Origin: Candidatus Prevotella equi
Lineage (GTDB): Bacteria; Bacteroidota; Bacteroidia; Bacteroidales; Bacteroidaceae
Direction of reading: 5' to 3'
DNA length: 47,942 nucleotides
NCBI GenBank assembly: GCA_018065145.1
Contig: JAGHTW010000083.1
Location: 1 to 47,942 of the forward strand
Both the position numbers and the translations under genes were made by a program. Of the stretch, positions 1 to 8,492 are shown piece after piece. Under the pieces are notes generated by a model. It was not told the DNA's origin. It searched no databases and was given only the letters and a program-made list of their open reading frames with translations. How positions within the stretch are numbered: position 1 is the first letter of the stretch; every line of letters begins with the position of its first letter.

Positions 1-116
1 GCGATGTGTACGTATTGAGCATCAACGAGTTATGACACGTCAACACGTTTTGTGTAAAAAAAAGTCCTGGGGAGAGAAAAAATGTGTTACTTTTTTGATT
101 AAGATAGAACAGGTCT

Positions 117-968
117 TTATGTGTTGTTGGAAAATGCTAGTATCGTTGGTGCAGCTGCATTTAGGATAGTTTGTTTACCGAATAGGGAATAAAGCAGTTC
201 TAAATACTTGCCAAGCAATGATATTCCAATACTTTTGATTGCATAGAAATCATCAGAAGTTTCACCCAACAACAAAGAGTTACTCAATCCGTGTACATAT
301 TGTGATGTGTATGAGTAAAATGACTGAATGTTTTGGCGAATATCTATTAGGGAATACAAGTCTTCCCAAGTCTGTCTTTTAGGTTTTGTCTGGATTGCGT
401 CAAACGATTCATACTTCCAATTGCCTGTTTCTACAATCTTCTGAAACAGAGTTGGATTCAATGTCTTATACAAATGATTATCAAGTAACTTTAGGCAAGT
501 TTCTATCACACTTTCTGCATTCGCAATTGCATAACCAACTTGTTTATGAATAGAATCATACTCTTCTTTTGTACAGTGTCCATCATATTGATAGTCACAG
601 TCGAGAGTTTCCTTGCGTTTCCTATTTCCATCTAAGAAGTAAAGAAGATACCTAAATGTTGTTTCATCTTCATTCTTGTTAGCAAAGATTCGATACATAA
701 CGCAGAGATTATCTGCTTGCATTCGTATCAATCCATAGCAAGACATAGCATCTTGTTCCAAATTCGCTAATGTCTGAAGTGAGTTTGCTTGTTTTAGAAA
801 CTTTTGACCCATAGCCAATAAGGTGCCAGTGGCATCTGTCAGATCATTTTTCCGATGACCGACAGACAAACGTTCTGTTGCACTTTCTGCAAGCCGCATT
901 ATTTGCGAGAATGCAGTTTCTGGTGTATGACCAGTAGTCTCCATTTCTGGGATTGACACTCTTGCCAT
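117..968 (-). CDS. Uncharacterised helical protein, last gene of the helicase/methylase operon
   Basis: This 283-residue protein has no signal peptide or membrane segment. It appears all-helical. A central block (SCYGLIRMQADNLCVMYRIF, about residues 77-96) and a later block around YTSQYVHGLS (about residues 218-227) resemble DUF5677-type proteins, but the match is from memory and loose. It is the promoter-distal gene of a four-gene minus-strand operon: its start lies 11 bp after the stop of the 223-residue gene, so the two are probably translationally coupled. That placement suggests an accessory or regulatory role in the restriction-like system. No catalytic motif is visible, and I do not assign a function. 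Confidence 0.75.
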   Translation of the reverse strand: MARVSIPEMETTGHTPETAFSQIMRLAESATERLSVGHRKNDLTDATGTLLAMGQKFLKQANSLQTLANLEQDAMSCYGLIRMQADNLCVMYRIFANKNEDETTFRYLLYFLDGNRKRKETLDCDYQYDGHCTKEEYDSIHKQVGYAIANAESVIETCLKLLDNHLYKTLNPTLFQKIVETGNWKYESFDAIQTKPKRQTWEDLYSLIDIRQNIQSFYSYTSQYVHGLSNSLLLGETSDDFYAIKSIGISLLGKYLELLYSLFGKQTILNAAAPTILAFSNNT

Positions 969-979
969 TATATTGTATA

Positions 980-1651
980 TTAGTTATTTGGTTTACCTTC
1001 CTCTACTTTCAAACCTAACTTATAGAACTTGGAAATTCGTTTTAAGTCATCAGCCTTTGTTTCATTGCTGATGTTTGAATAGACATACCAACCTTTTACT
1101 TCATGCTGCCATACTCGTCCAGGAACAGGAGGACGCTTGTCTTTGCTGACAAGGTTGAAGCCACCATGTTCGATACCTACCTTTGGAATACGGTCAAGTC
1201 CTACCTTTCGGAGTGCATCAACAAACGTGTTGATTGCAGCCTTGTGCCAGATTACTGTGCCATCTGGGAAGGTGACACGCAAGCCCTTTGTCGGATTCTC
1301 GATATGCTTTGTTGGCTCATGTGGCTCAACGGATGCAGGTTTCTCAGAACTTGATACAGGCTTACTTGACTTCGGGGTAAGAGTCTTAGCGTCAATGATT
1401 TCACTAATCTTAGCCTTACGTGAGAGCGCAACGCTGAGAGGTTCTCCTGGGTGATACTCAACCACAAGAACAAGGTCACGTTGTATCTCACTCAGTTGCG
1501 GTTCTATATTCTGGCTGAGTGCTGGCAGAATCTCCTCTTTGATTATCTTCTCTTCGAGGTTATCTGCCGCTTTCAGCAACTTGTCATCCACAGGGAGGTT
1601 CATGTCCCTGAGTGACTTCAAGGTCGTGTATAATTCTTTTAGGGTTGCCAT
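980..1651 (-). CDS. Uncharacterised two-part protein of the helicase/methylase operon
   Basis: This is a 223-residue protein. Residues 1-75 look like a charged helical, possibly coiled-coil segment. A low-complexity linker rich in S, K, P and E follows (about 90-120). The C-terminal globular domain (about 123-215) contains FPDGTVIWHKAAINTFVDAL and an HGGFNLVS stretch. I recall similar C-terminal domains next to restriction-modification genes but cannot name the family. The start is 12 bp after the methyltransferase stop and the stop is 11 bp before the 283-residue gene, so it is embedded in the operon. A role as a DNA-binding, specificity or adaptor subunit is only inference. Confidence 0.75.
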   Translation of the reverse strand: MATLKELYTTLKSLRDMNLPVDDKLLKAADNLEEKIIKEEILPALSQNIEPQLSEIQRDLVLVVEYHPGEPLSVALSRKAKISEIIDAKTLTPKSSKPVSSSEKPASVEPHEPTKHIENPTKGLRVTFPDGTVIWHKAAINTFVDALRKVGLDRIPKVGIEHGGFNLVSKDKRPPVPGRVWQHEVKGWYVYSNISNETKADDLKRISKFYKLGLKVEEGKPNN

Positions 1652-1663
1652 AGTTGTGATGCT

Positions 1664-4600
1664 TTAGTTTGTTCCTTCCACTATCGCGATTTCGTCTTCG
1701 GTCAAGCCGTAGAGGTCGTAGACGAGGCGGTCGATTTCACGCTCTTCAACGGTGGTGTCGGCGAGTGGGTTCGATTTCTTCTTTGATAGCAATCCTTCGA
1801 CAAGGCACTTAATTCTTTCTTGGCTTTCTATAGAAATCCTTGCAATCGGTATAACGTCTATAGCCGGGATTGTTATTTGCCATCCCATGAAAAGTTTTGA
1901 ATACAGGTAGTTCACCAAACGAGAGTTCAATATTGCCAGAATATACTCAATATGGTATTTGTTTCCAGTCATCAAGCAGACGTACGCTGTATTCAATGCG
2001 TAGAATTGGTCGTAATCAATTGTTGCTACTATACTTGTTGCTCGCCTAGGGAAAAGAATCTTCTGGCTTGCAAGAAAGAGTCTTTCTTCACGTGGGCGAT
2101 GAAGTTTATTTGTATATGATAGGTACAAATCGTAATCCTTCTGATCCCAGTTAATTCTCCACTTAGAAATGTCACGACCATCCAAAATCGGTTTGTATGT
2201 GGAATCCTTTACAAAATCCGCAAACACTTCTTCTCGTGCTTGTCCAGTATAGATAATACCTTGTTGTATCTCTATATTATCCTTCATTCGGTCGAATGTC
2301 GTGGACAAGACGAGATGTTCTACAAGTTTCTTATCTGCGCCCTTAAGTTTTGAAGGAATAAGAAAGTATGGATAGTTGATAATTGTCTTTTGACCAATCT
2401 CAGAAAATGTCTCGCTTACGTTACAATCAATAGGGATAATATCGTTGACTTTCTGTTCTTTTCTTGTTAAAAATATAGTTGTGTCCACAGATGCTTCAAA
2501 AACGCGTTTGGTAAACACGCATAGTCTTTGTAGGCATGTTTTTGTGGCAAGAAGTTCGCGCGAATACCTATATTCTATATTGGAATATATACCTTCAGGA
2601 ATAATCATACTAATCATCCCTTTATTGCCACATATTTGATAAGCTTTCTCTATAAATAAAGTAAACAAGTTGAATCTTCCCTTACCCGTTTCAAAGGTTT
2701 GTTGAAAAACCTTTTTATCCTTTTCAGAAATAGCCTTTACACTAACATACGGCGGATTTCCAATCACAATATCGAAGCCTCCCTTGTCGAACACCTCTTT
2801 GAAATAGATGTGCCAAAGGAAGAACTGATCGTTTGGAATCGGAAGGTTTTCGAGTTTGCGCTGGATGTCTGGAGTACAGCCTTTGAGGTTGAGAATGTAG
2901 CTTTTGACATTCTCATCAATGGTCTTGCGCAAAGCCACTTTTAGATCGTGACTGTCAGTAAGATAGTATTTCTTTATCGCATTCTGTATGTTCTTTAGAG
3001 CATCCTCTTCATCAAAAGCAAATGTAGGTTGCCAAGCCTGCTCCTTCTTCTTTCGCGAACGACGTTTCTCCTGCTCGTTGAGCGACATGCCAGAGAGTTC
3101 TACACCTTCATATTGCTCAAGGAGTGAGTTACCCTGCATAATTTTGAAGTCCATGTTTGGCAGCGCATGAGGATTCTTTTCATCCACAATAAGAGCAAGC
3201 CAGAAACGAAGACGAGCAATATCAACAGCACCTTTCTCAATATCCACACCATATATGTTGTTCTGGATGATATGAGTCTTGATGCTTACTGCTGTCTCGT
3301 CATCAATACCTTCGATTGCCTTACGGCAAGCATAGAGTTCACGAAGCAAGCCCATTGGGAATGCGCCAGAACCGATGGCTGGGTCACATATCTTGACATC
3401 TTTAAGTCTCTGGTCAACAGTCTCTTTCAATTCTTCTGATAATACAGAAACATCGTATGTTGTAACAAACTGACGGATAGAATCTTTAATTTGACTATCT
3501 TCTACATCTGTCTGAAGGTAAGCAATCAAAGACTCACGGCACATGTACTGAACAATCTCCTTTGGAGTGTAGAATGCGCCCTTGTCCTTATTATCTTCCA
3601 GCAAGTTCTCAAAGATTCGACCAAGCATCTCTGGGTCAACACCAATCTCAGCATCATCAGGATCATTCTCATCAATAGTGAAGTTGTACGAAGCGAAGAA
3701 GTCGAGCAGATTCTTCATGTACTTGGCTGGCAAAGGGAAGTTAGTCTTGTCATAGTCATCCTTCTCAAATAGTCCACCATTTAGATATGGCACCTTGATA
3801 TTCGCACCTACTCTTGCATCGCTTACTATGTCACCATTACGCTTTGAGTTAATATTACTAAATAATGGTTCCAGAACATCATCTACAAAAGTGTTCTTGT
3901 ATTGGGTATTTGCAAAAAGGTTCTGTACAAACTCCTTATCTCCATCATTCCACGCATCACCGACAGAGCATCCCATCCAGCCCTTCTTTTGCAGGAATTG
4001 TATGAATACCAGACGTCCCATGAGTTTCTTTACATAGTCACGGACAGCCTTCTCTGAGTCAGGGAAATGGCTGAACTCCTGCATAATCTCACGGCAAGGC
4101 TCACCAGTGACTTGTTCTTCCCACTTGTTTGCTACTTTAACCATGCGCTTGCCTGTGATAAACTCAATGATGTTCTCATACTGTTTCTTGTATTCTCTGA
4201 AGAACAAATCGCTGAGCGCCTCAACTGAGAAGGCTTTGGTTATTGCTTTGAGGTCAAGGCTACTCTTCTTTAATTCTTCAAACTGTTTTATAGCTGTACG
4301 TGAGCGATGACCTTCGCCCAATAGATAAGTGAATCGTTTGGTGTCAGTGCTCTCTTTCTTCAAACTGCCATCCTCTGCAAATGTGAATGCCTCACTGACA
4401 TAAGAGAAACGCAAAACCGCCTCGCTCTGACGATAGCAGAACATGAAAGCACCCGCACATCCCATTCCTCTCCAATTGGTACACAGTAAGTTGCGAATTC
4501 CTGCACGATTACGTTCAATATCAATATTATCGTTAAGTTCCACTTCGTAGATGGCAATAATATGACTATCAGGTAGGGTTATCTTACCTGTATAGAGAGC

Positions 4601-4738
4601 ACGTTTCGCCATTCGTTCATCAACTGGCACTGCCTGTGGTTGCTGCCAAAACTGTACCTTCTGACGGAATATATCGTATAATAATTCTTGCCACTTCTGG
4701 CGGTTATATCTTGATTCAATGACTTCCTTGTAGTTCAT
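1664..4738 (-). CDS. Eco57I-type N6-adenine DNA methyltransferase
   Basis: This 1024-residue protein is a class I SAM-dependent adenine-N6 DNA methyltransferase. The SAM-binding motif I DPAIGSGAF is at residues 452-460 and the catalytic NPPY motif at 661-664. The motif-X-like GAFYTP stretch near 388-392, just before the Rossmann core, is typical of Eco57I/TaqI methyltransferases. The last ~300 residues (GIIYTGQ, PILDGRDI, FPRR) look like a TaqI-like target-recognition domain. The ~380-residue N-terminal extension has no nuclease motif I can recognise, so it is probably not a self-contained type IIG enzyme. It sits 9 bp downstream of the PLD-helicase gene. It probably marks host DNA as self while the helicase/nuclease acts on unmodified DNA. 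Confidence 0.92.
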   Translation of the reverse strand: MNYKEVIESRYNRQKWQELLYDIFRQKVQFWQQPQAVPVDERMAKRALYTGKITLPDSHIIAIYEVELNDNIDIERNRAGIRNLLCTNWRGMGCAGAFMFCYRQSEAVLRFSYVSEAFTFAEDGSLKKESTDTKRFTYLLGEGHRSRTAIKQFEELKKSSLDLKAITKAFSVEALSDLFFREYKKQYENIIEFITGKRMVKVANKWEEQVTGEPCREIMQEFSHFPDSEKAVRDYVKKLMGRLVFIQFLQKKGWMGCSVGDAWNDGDKEFVQNLFANTQYKNTFVDDVLEPLFSNINSKRNGDIVSDARVGANIKVPYLNGGLFEKDDYDKTNFPLPAKYMKNLLDFFASYNFTIDENDPDDAEIGVDPEMLGRIFENLLEDNKDKGAFYTPKEIVQYMCRESLIAYLQTDVEDSQIKDSIRQFVTTYDVSVLSEELKETVDQRLKDVKICDPAIGSGAFPMGLLRELYACRKAIEGIDDETAVSIKTHIIQNNIYGVDIEKGAVDIARLRFWLALIVDEKNPHALPNMDFKIMQGNSLLEQYEGVELSGMSLNEQEKRRSRKKKEQAWQPTFAFDEEDALKNIQNAIKKYYLTDSHDLKVALRKTIDENVKSYILNLKGCTPDIQRKLENLPIPNDQFFLWHIYFKEVFDKGGFDIVIGNPPYVSVKAISEKDKKVFQQTFETGKGRFNLFTLFIEKAYQICGNKGMISMIIPEGIYSNIEYRYSRELLATKTCLQRLCVFTKRVFEASVDTTIFLTRKEQKVNDIIPIDCNVSETFSEIGQKTIINYPYFLIPSKLKGADKKLVEHLVLSTTFDRMKDNIEIQQGIIYTGQAREEVFADFVKDSTYKPILDGRDISKWRINWDQKDYDLYLSYTNKLHRPREERLFLASQKILFPRRATSIVATIDYDQFYALNTAYVCLMTGNKYHIEYILAILNSRLVNYLYSKLFMGWQITIPAIDVIPIARISIESQERIKCLVEGLLSKKKSNPLADTTVEEREIDRLVYDLYGLTEDEIAIVEGTN

Positions 4739-4747
4739 AGTTCCTGT

Positions 4748-7700
4748 TTATTTGAATGATTCGCTGAGAATAATGTTGGCTTCGCTTTCTGTCTCGTGCT
4801 TCAGTTCCTCAGCACTTAGGTAATATGCATTGTATTTCTTTGCCATATCAATAATCTGAGATAACGCTTCATCACGATGGAGTTTGCCACGTTGCATTTC
4901 TTTCTGCATACGCTGGAGTCTCTTGGCAATGATAGTGATAACACCACGCTCTGCAAGAATACGGAGCTGTACTACCTGCTGATAGATTGTCTGATCTTGA
5001 ATTTCTGGAAGGAAGAGATTCAGCAAGTTAGCAGCCATACCTACCTGAGCACCCATAGCAGAACCTGCCTGTTGCGCCTGAGCATCCTGTTCTACCTGTT
5101 CCTGACCACGCAGTTGCTTGAACTTCTCAATTGCTTTGAGTACATGGTCATGATGATGTTCAATGCGTTCAACTTTCACTTCCTGAGTATCAGCCTTGAA
5201 GTATTTAAGTGCATCTACTACAGAGAGTTCTTCTACTGATTCATCGCTTGAACGGAAGAAGGACTTACGCATATTTGTCTTCAAGAATACCAGTGTATCT
5301 TGCGACAAAGTAACACCATCAATAGAACGTGATTCACGTCCTGTACGGCTACGAAGAGACATCTTTGCTATGCGATTATACTCGCGTCTATCAGTGAGAT
5401 AGAGCGAACGCAACTCCTCATAGAATGGTATTTCCTCATTGAACTCGCCCTTGTCAGCTTGCAAACCTTCAGTAAAGAGCTTTTCAAGGTTACGATCAAT
5501 GATTTCCTCCTGAGAGTAAATCTGATTGTCCTCGCCAAACGTAGAGTGGAAGGTCTGGATCTTTGACAAAGCAATCTGATTAAGTTTGATAATCTGGTTG
5601 CCTTGGCGAGAGGGATAGAACACATAATTATATATATTCTTTCCCTCTGATCCAATTCGGTTCACACGACCGATACGCTGCATCAACTTGGTTGAGTTCC
5701 AAGGAGTATCATAGTTGATGATGATGTTAGAGCGATGAAGGTTAACACCCTCTGCAAGCACATCAGTAGTGATGATTATGTTGTAGTCATCCTTACGGAG
5801 CGACTTCTTGTAGTTTGCATCAAAGTTCTCTTGGATGGTCTTGAAGAGTTTGGTGCGGTTGCCAGAGTCAATAACCAGAACATCCTTGCGGTTCAGACGT
5901 CTCTGGAGGTATTCAACAGTATCTTTTGATTCAGAGAATATGACAAGTTTTTGACCAGGATTGCGTTCTTTCTTGAATAACTCATGTTTCAGAATGTCAT
6001 TGAACTTGGCAAACTTGGAGTCATCAGCACCTTCCACATCAACAGTATCCCAGTCAGCACACATGGTTTCGAGAACCTTCTGGTCAGCACGGAGCATTTC
6101 AATGAAAGCAGGATCGAAATCTTCTGCTTTGAATACGGCATTCTTTGGATTCTCTTCTGCCTTCTGCTGAAGTCTTTCCTCAATCTCGTCATCATCAAGA
6201 CCAAGGTCATAGAGGTGATTGATGTCGAGGTCAGGAGCAATGAAAACACGGTCATTCTCGAACATGTTGATCATGTACTGATTGGCATCACGGAATCGAC
6301 CGATACTTGTTTTGAAGGCATAGAATGAGCTTTCCAGACGCTTTACAAGTCCATTTTTGCGGATGCTTGCCAAGCTTCGAGAAATCAATTGTGCATTATC
6401 ATAGAGTCCTTCTGACTTCTCTGGGTCAAGGTAGGCAATAGCCTGATAGCGAGCATATGTCAGTTCCTTTACCAAGGTTGTCATTGAACTTTCAAACATA
6501 TTGGCTATGCGGTCATTCATTTCGTAGGTCTTCATTTCTGGTGCAGCCACCTTTGGGAAGCCCTGAATATCCTTGTTGTAGCGTGGAATTGCCTCAATAT
6601 CAGTACGTGTACGGCGAACTGTTATTGGCTTGATTACACGGTCACGAACCTTCTCTGCCAGTTCTTTGAACTTTGTCAGGTCGTAATTAGGATTCTTCTT
6701 TAGATTCTTGAACTCAACAATCAATGGAGAGAAGAACGATGTGAGGTTTGGCACACCATCAATAGTACAGCAACGAGGATCTTGGAAAAGAAGAATCTCG
6801 TTGTAGAGGTCAGCAGGTGTATTGTTCATAGGTGTTGCAGAGATAAGCATCACCTTCTTCTTGAAACCAGGGATGTTGCCTGTTTCCACACGTGGCATCT
6901 TACAAATCTCCTGCAATTCGGTAAATGCAGTGTTGGTGTGTGTACGGAATTTATGAGCCTCGTCAACAAGAATAAGGTCATATTCGTCAGCATTCCAATA
7001 GTCATAATTGTCTTCATCAAGAACCTTACTCAAAGAACCATTGCTGATAAAACGGGTGTGCTTATCAAGACCGAAATCCTTGAAAGTCTGCTTCCAGTTA
7101 TGTTCTACAGCTGGAGGATAAACAACAAGAATTTTTGTATTCTCATAGCCGTTATCTATACAAAACTGCTTTGCAATCATTGTAGCAATTATAGTCTTAC
7201 CCAAACCCACAACATCAGCAAGAAAGAATCCATCGTATTTGAGTAACTTCTTATAACCCTCAACTACGGCATCTGTCTGGTACTCGTATTTGTCATATCC
7301 TTCTGGCATATCAAATGCATCCTGTGCATCTGTGGCAAGCACACGATCAGAGAAATATTCCATAAGCATCTTGATATATAATTCGTATGGAGTGACATCG
7401 CCATTAAGATAGGTCTGTTGAATAGGCCCCGCTTTTATATCTTCTGCTGTAATTGGACATCTTTCTGCTTCTGCCCATAGAAGTTCAAATTCATCTTTTG
7501 CAAATTGAACATCTTCATTATCACGGAGCATCACATTAAATTCGTATTGCTTGTCTTGTGATATCCCCAATCCGTTTCCACTAAGATTACTTGAACCCGT
7601 AATAGCACAACCGTCTGTGCTCCACTCGTTGAAATTATCAGGATAAAGCAAATAAATCTTTGCATGTATTTTCTTGCTTGGGTGTGCTCGAAGTTCCAAT

Positions 7701-8062
7701 TTACCACTAACTAGGTCTTCAATCATCTGCCAAATACCCTCTTCTACATGACAAGAATATACTGAACCTTCTATGTCCTTGCGAAGTTGAGAGAGATAGT
7801 CTTGTTTGACTTCCTCTTCTGCACCATAGAAAAGTTGTCCTTGATTGTATGCTTTAGCAATATATTTGTCAACATCAATACCTATAAGCATACGCACTTT
7901 ATTGATGCTGTTGAGGAATGGACGAAGTGTGAAATATCCTGAAGCACGTAGGAAACCTACAACGGAATCGAGGTTCTTGATATTTGGGTTGTTTTCAAGC
8001 AACCCCTCAAATTGCTTCATCAGGGTGTTACCCTCTCGGTTAGTAAAGAATTTCCTTGCCAT
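4748..8062 (-). CDS. PLD-nuclease / SNF2-type helicase fusion protein
   Basis: This is a 1104-residue protein. Residues ~1-205 form a phospholipase-D-like nuclease domain with one HxK motif (H133, K135) and a downstream GSSN (156-159). The single half-site implies a dimeric nuclease of the BfiI/NgoFVII sort. The usual Asp five residues after the Lys is absent (Tyr there). An SF2 SNF2-like helicase follows: Walker A GLGKT 286-290, DEAH 367-370, SATPMNN 408-414, and motif VI QRIGRVNRIG 795-804. A helical C-terminal region contains a Q/A-rich segment near 1000. It is the first gene of a four-gene operon with an adenine methyltransferase. The most likely role is ATP-dependent translocation on and cleavage of foreign DNA. 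No DUF1998 (DrmB-like) gene or second helicase is present, so this is not a complete DISARM. Confidence 0.93.
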   Translation of the reverse strand: MARKFFTNREGNTLMKQFEGLLENNPNIKNLDSVVGFLRASGYFTLRPFLNSINKVRMLIGIDVDKYIAKAYNQGQLFYGAEEEVKQDYLSQLRKDIEGSVYSCHVEEGIWQMIEDLVSGKLELRAHPSKKIHAKIYLLYPDNFNEWSTDGCAITGSSNLSGNGLGISQDKQYEFNVMLRDNEDVQFAKDEFELLWAEAERCPITAEDIKAGPIQQTYLNGDVTPYELYIKMLMEYFSDRVLATDAQDAFDMPEGYDKYEYQTDAVVEGYKKLLKYDGFFLADVVGLGKTIIATMIAKQFCIDNGYENTKILVVYPPAVEHNWKQTFKDFGLDKHTRFISNGSLSKVLDEDNYDYWNADEYDLILVDEAHKFRTHTNTAFTELQEICKMPRVETGNIPGFKKKVMLISATPMNNTPADLYNEILLFQDPRCCTIDGVPNLTSFFSPLIVEFKNLKKNPNYDLTKFKELAEKVRDRVIKPITVRRTRTDIEAIPRYNKDIQGFPKVAAPEMKTYEMNDRIANMFESSMTTLVKELTYARYQAIAYLDPEKSEGLYDNAQLISRSLASIRKNGLVKRLESSFYAFKTSIGRFRDANQYMINMFENDRVFIAPDLDINHLYDLGLDDDEIEERLQQKAEENPKNAVFKAEDFDPAFIEMLRADQKVLETMCADWDTVDVEGADDSKFAKFNDILKHELFKKERNPGQKLVIFSESKDTVEYLQRRLNRKDVLVIDSGNRTKLFKTIQENFDANYKKSLRKDDYNIIITTDVLAEGVNLHRSNIIINYDTPWNSTKLMQRIGRVNRIGSEGKNIYNYVFYPSRQGNQIIKLNQIALSKIQTFHSTFGEDNQIYSQEEIIDRNLEKLFTEGLQADKGEFNEEIPFYEELRSLYLTDRREYNRIAKMSLRSRTGRESRSIDGVTLSQDTLVFLKTNMRKSFFRSSDESVEELSVVDALKYFKADTQEVKVERIEHHHDHVLKAIEKFKQLRGQEQVEQDAQAQQAGSAMGAQVGMAANLLNLFLPEIQDQTIYQQVVQLRILAERGVITIIAKRLQRMQKEMQRGKLHRDEALSQIIDMAKKYNAYYLSAEELKHETESEANIILSESFK

Positions 8063-8188
8063 TGCTAAAATTCTTTGCCATTATGATACCCAAGTTGAGG
8101 CTGTTGTTTTTGTTAGTAGTGAGATTTAAGCATTAAAAACGTAGGTATCTTACTTCTGCTCGCTTGTTAGTTCAAGGCCTTCCACAGC
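8063..8188. other. Leader of the helicase operon
   Basis: This stretch lies upstream of the helicase start. It holds a near-duplicate of the start region: ATGGCAAAGAATTTTAGCA just before the real ATGGCAAGGAAATTC. I see no convincing TTTG/TAnnTTTG promoter, so transcription may come from further upstream in the accessory cluster. Confidence 0.35.
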
Positions 8189-8374
8189 CTATTCAATATA
8201 AACGAACAGAGTGATACCTACGAGGGGATATGATACACCCATAAAGCGTGCGTGAGGACGCAATTCGCCCTCGGCACGCATACGGGGATACAGTAATCCA
8301 ACCGTAGCATCTACTTCTGCTTTGTCTTTGATATTGAATTCTGATTGTGGAAGTTTAGAACTAACCAAAAACAA
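8189..8374 (-). other. Short open frame or gene remnant next to repeat copy 1
   Basis: This 61-codon frame has a TTG as its first possible start, and the frame begins inside the end of repeat copy 1. The peptide (centre MRAEGELRPHARFMGVSYP) is not a low-complexity shadow, but I do not recognise it. It reads like the C-terminal end of a longer protein, so a truncated gene left by insertion or recombination at the repeat is plausible. Real expression is doubtful. Confidence 0.25.
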
Positions 8375-8486
8375 GCGTCCATAAACGCTTTTTATTCTAA
8401 TATGTCTCCAGCGATACGCACTGGTGCGACTCCTCTTTCTTTTTCAGCCTTGCGGAGCGGCGGGCGGGTGTTTTATATATTAACGG
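8373..8486. repeat. Long palindromic repeat, copy 1 (downstream of the yhcG-type gene)
   Basis: About 110 bp are nearly identical to 9677-9787. The repeat starts with a hairpin (AAGCGT / ACGCTT), then the core TCTCCAGC..TACGCACTGGTGCG containing the palindrome CGCAC-TG-GTGCG, then a pyrimidine-rich stretch and GCGGAGC. It ends near TTAACGGA. The copies bracket the DUF1016 nuclease gene as direct repeats. Confidence 0.85.
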
Positions 8487-8492
8487 ATGTTA

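Noticed and set aside
1..116. Gene at the left edge
   Set aside because: The first 116 bp contain no supported open frame or clear hairpin; they are simply downstream of the 283-residue gene.
117..8062. Complete DISARM or BREX system
   Set aside because: No DUF1998 protein, separate second helicase, PglZ, BrxC or Lon-like gene is present in the window.
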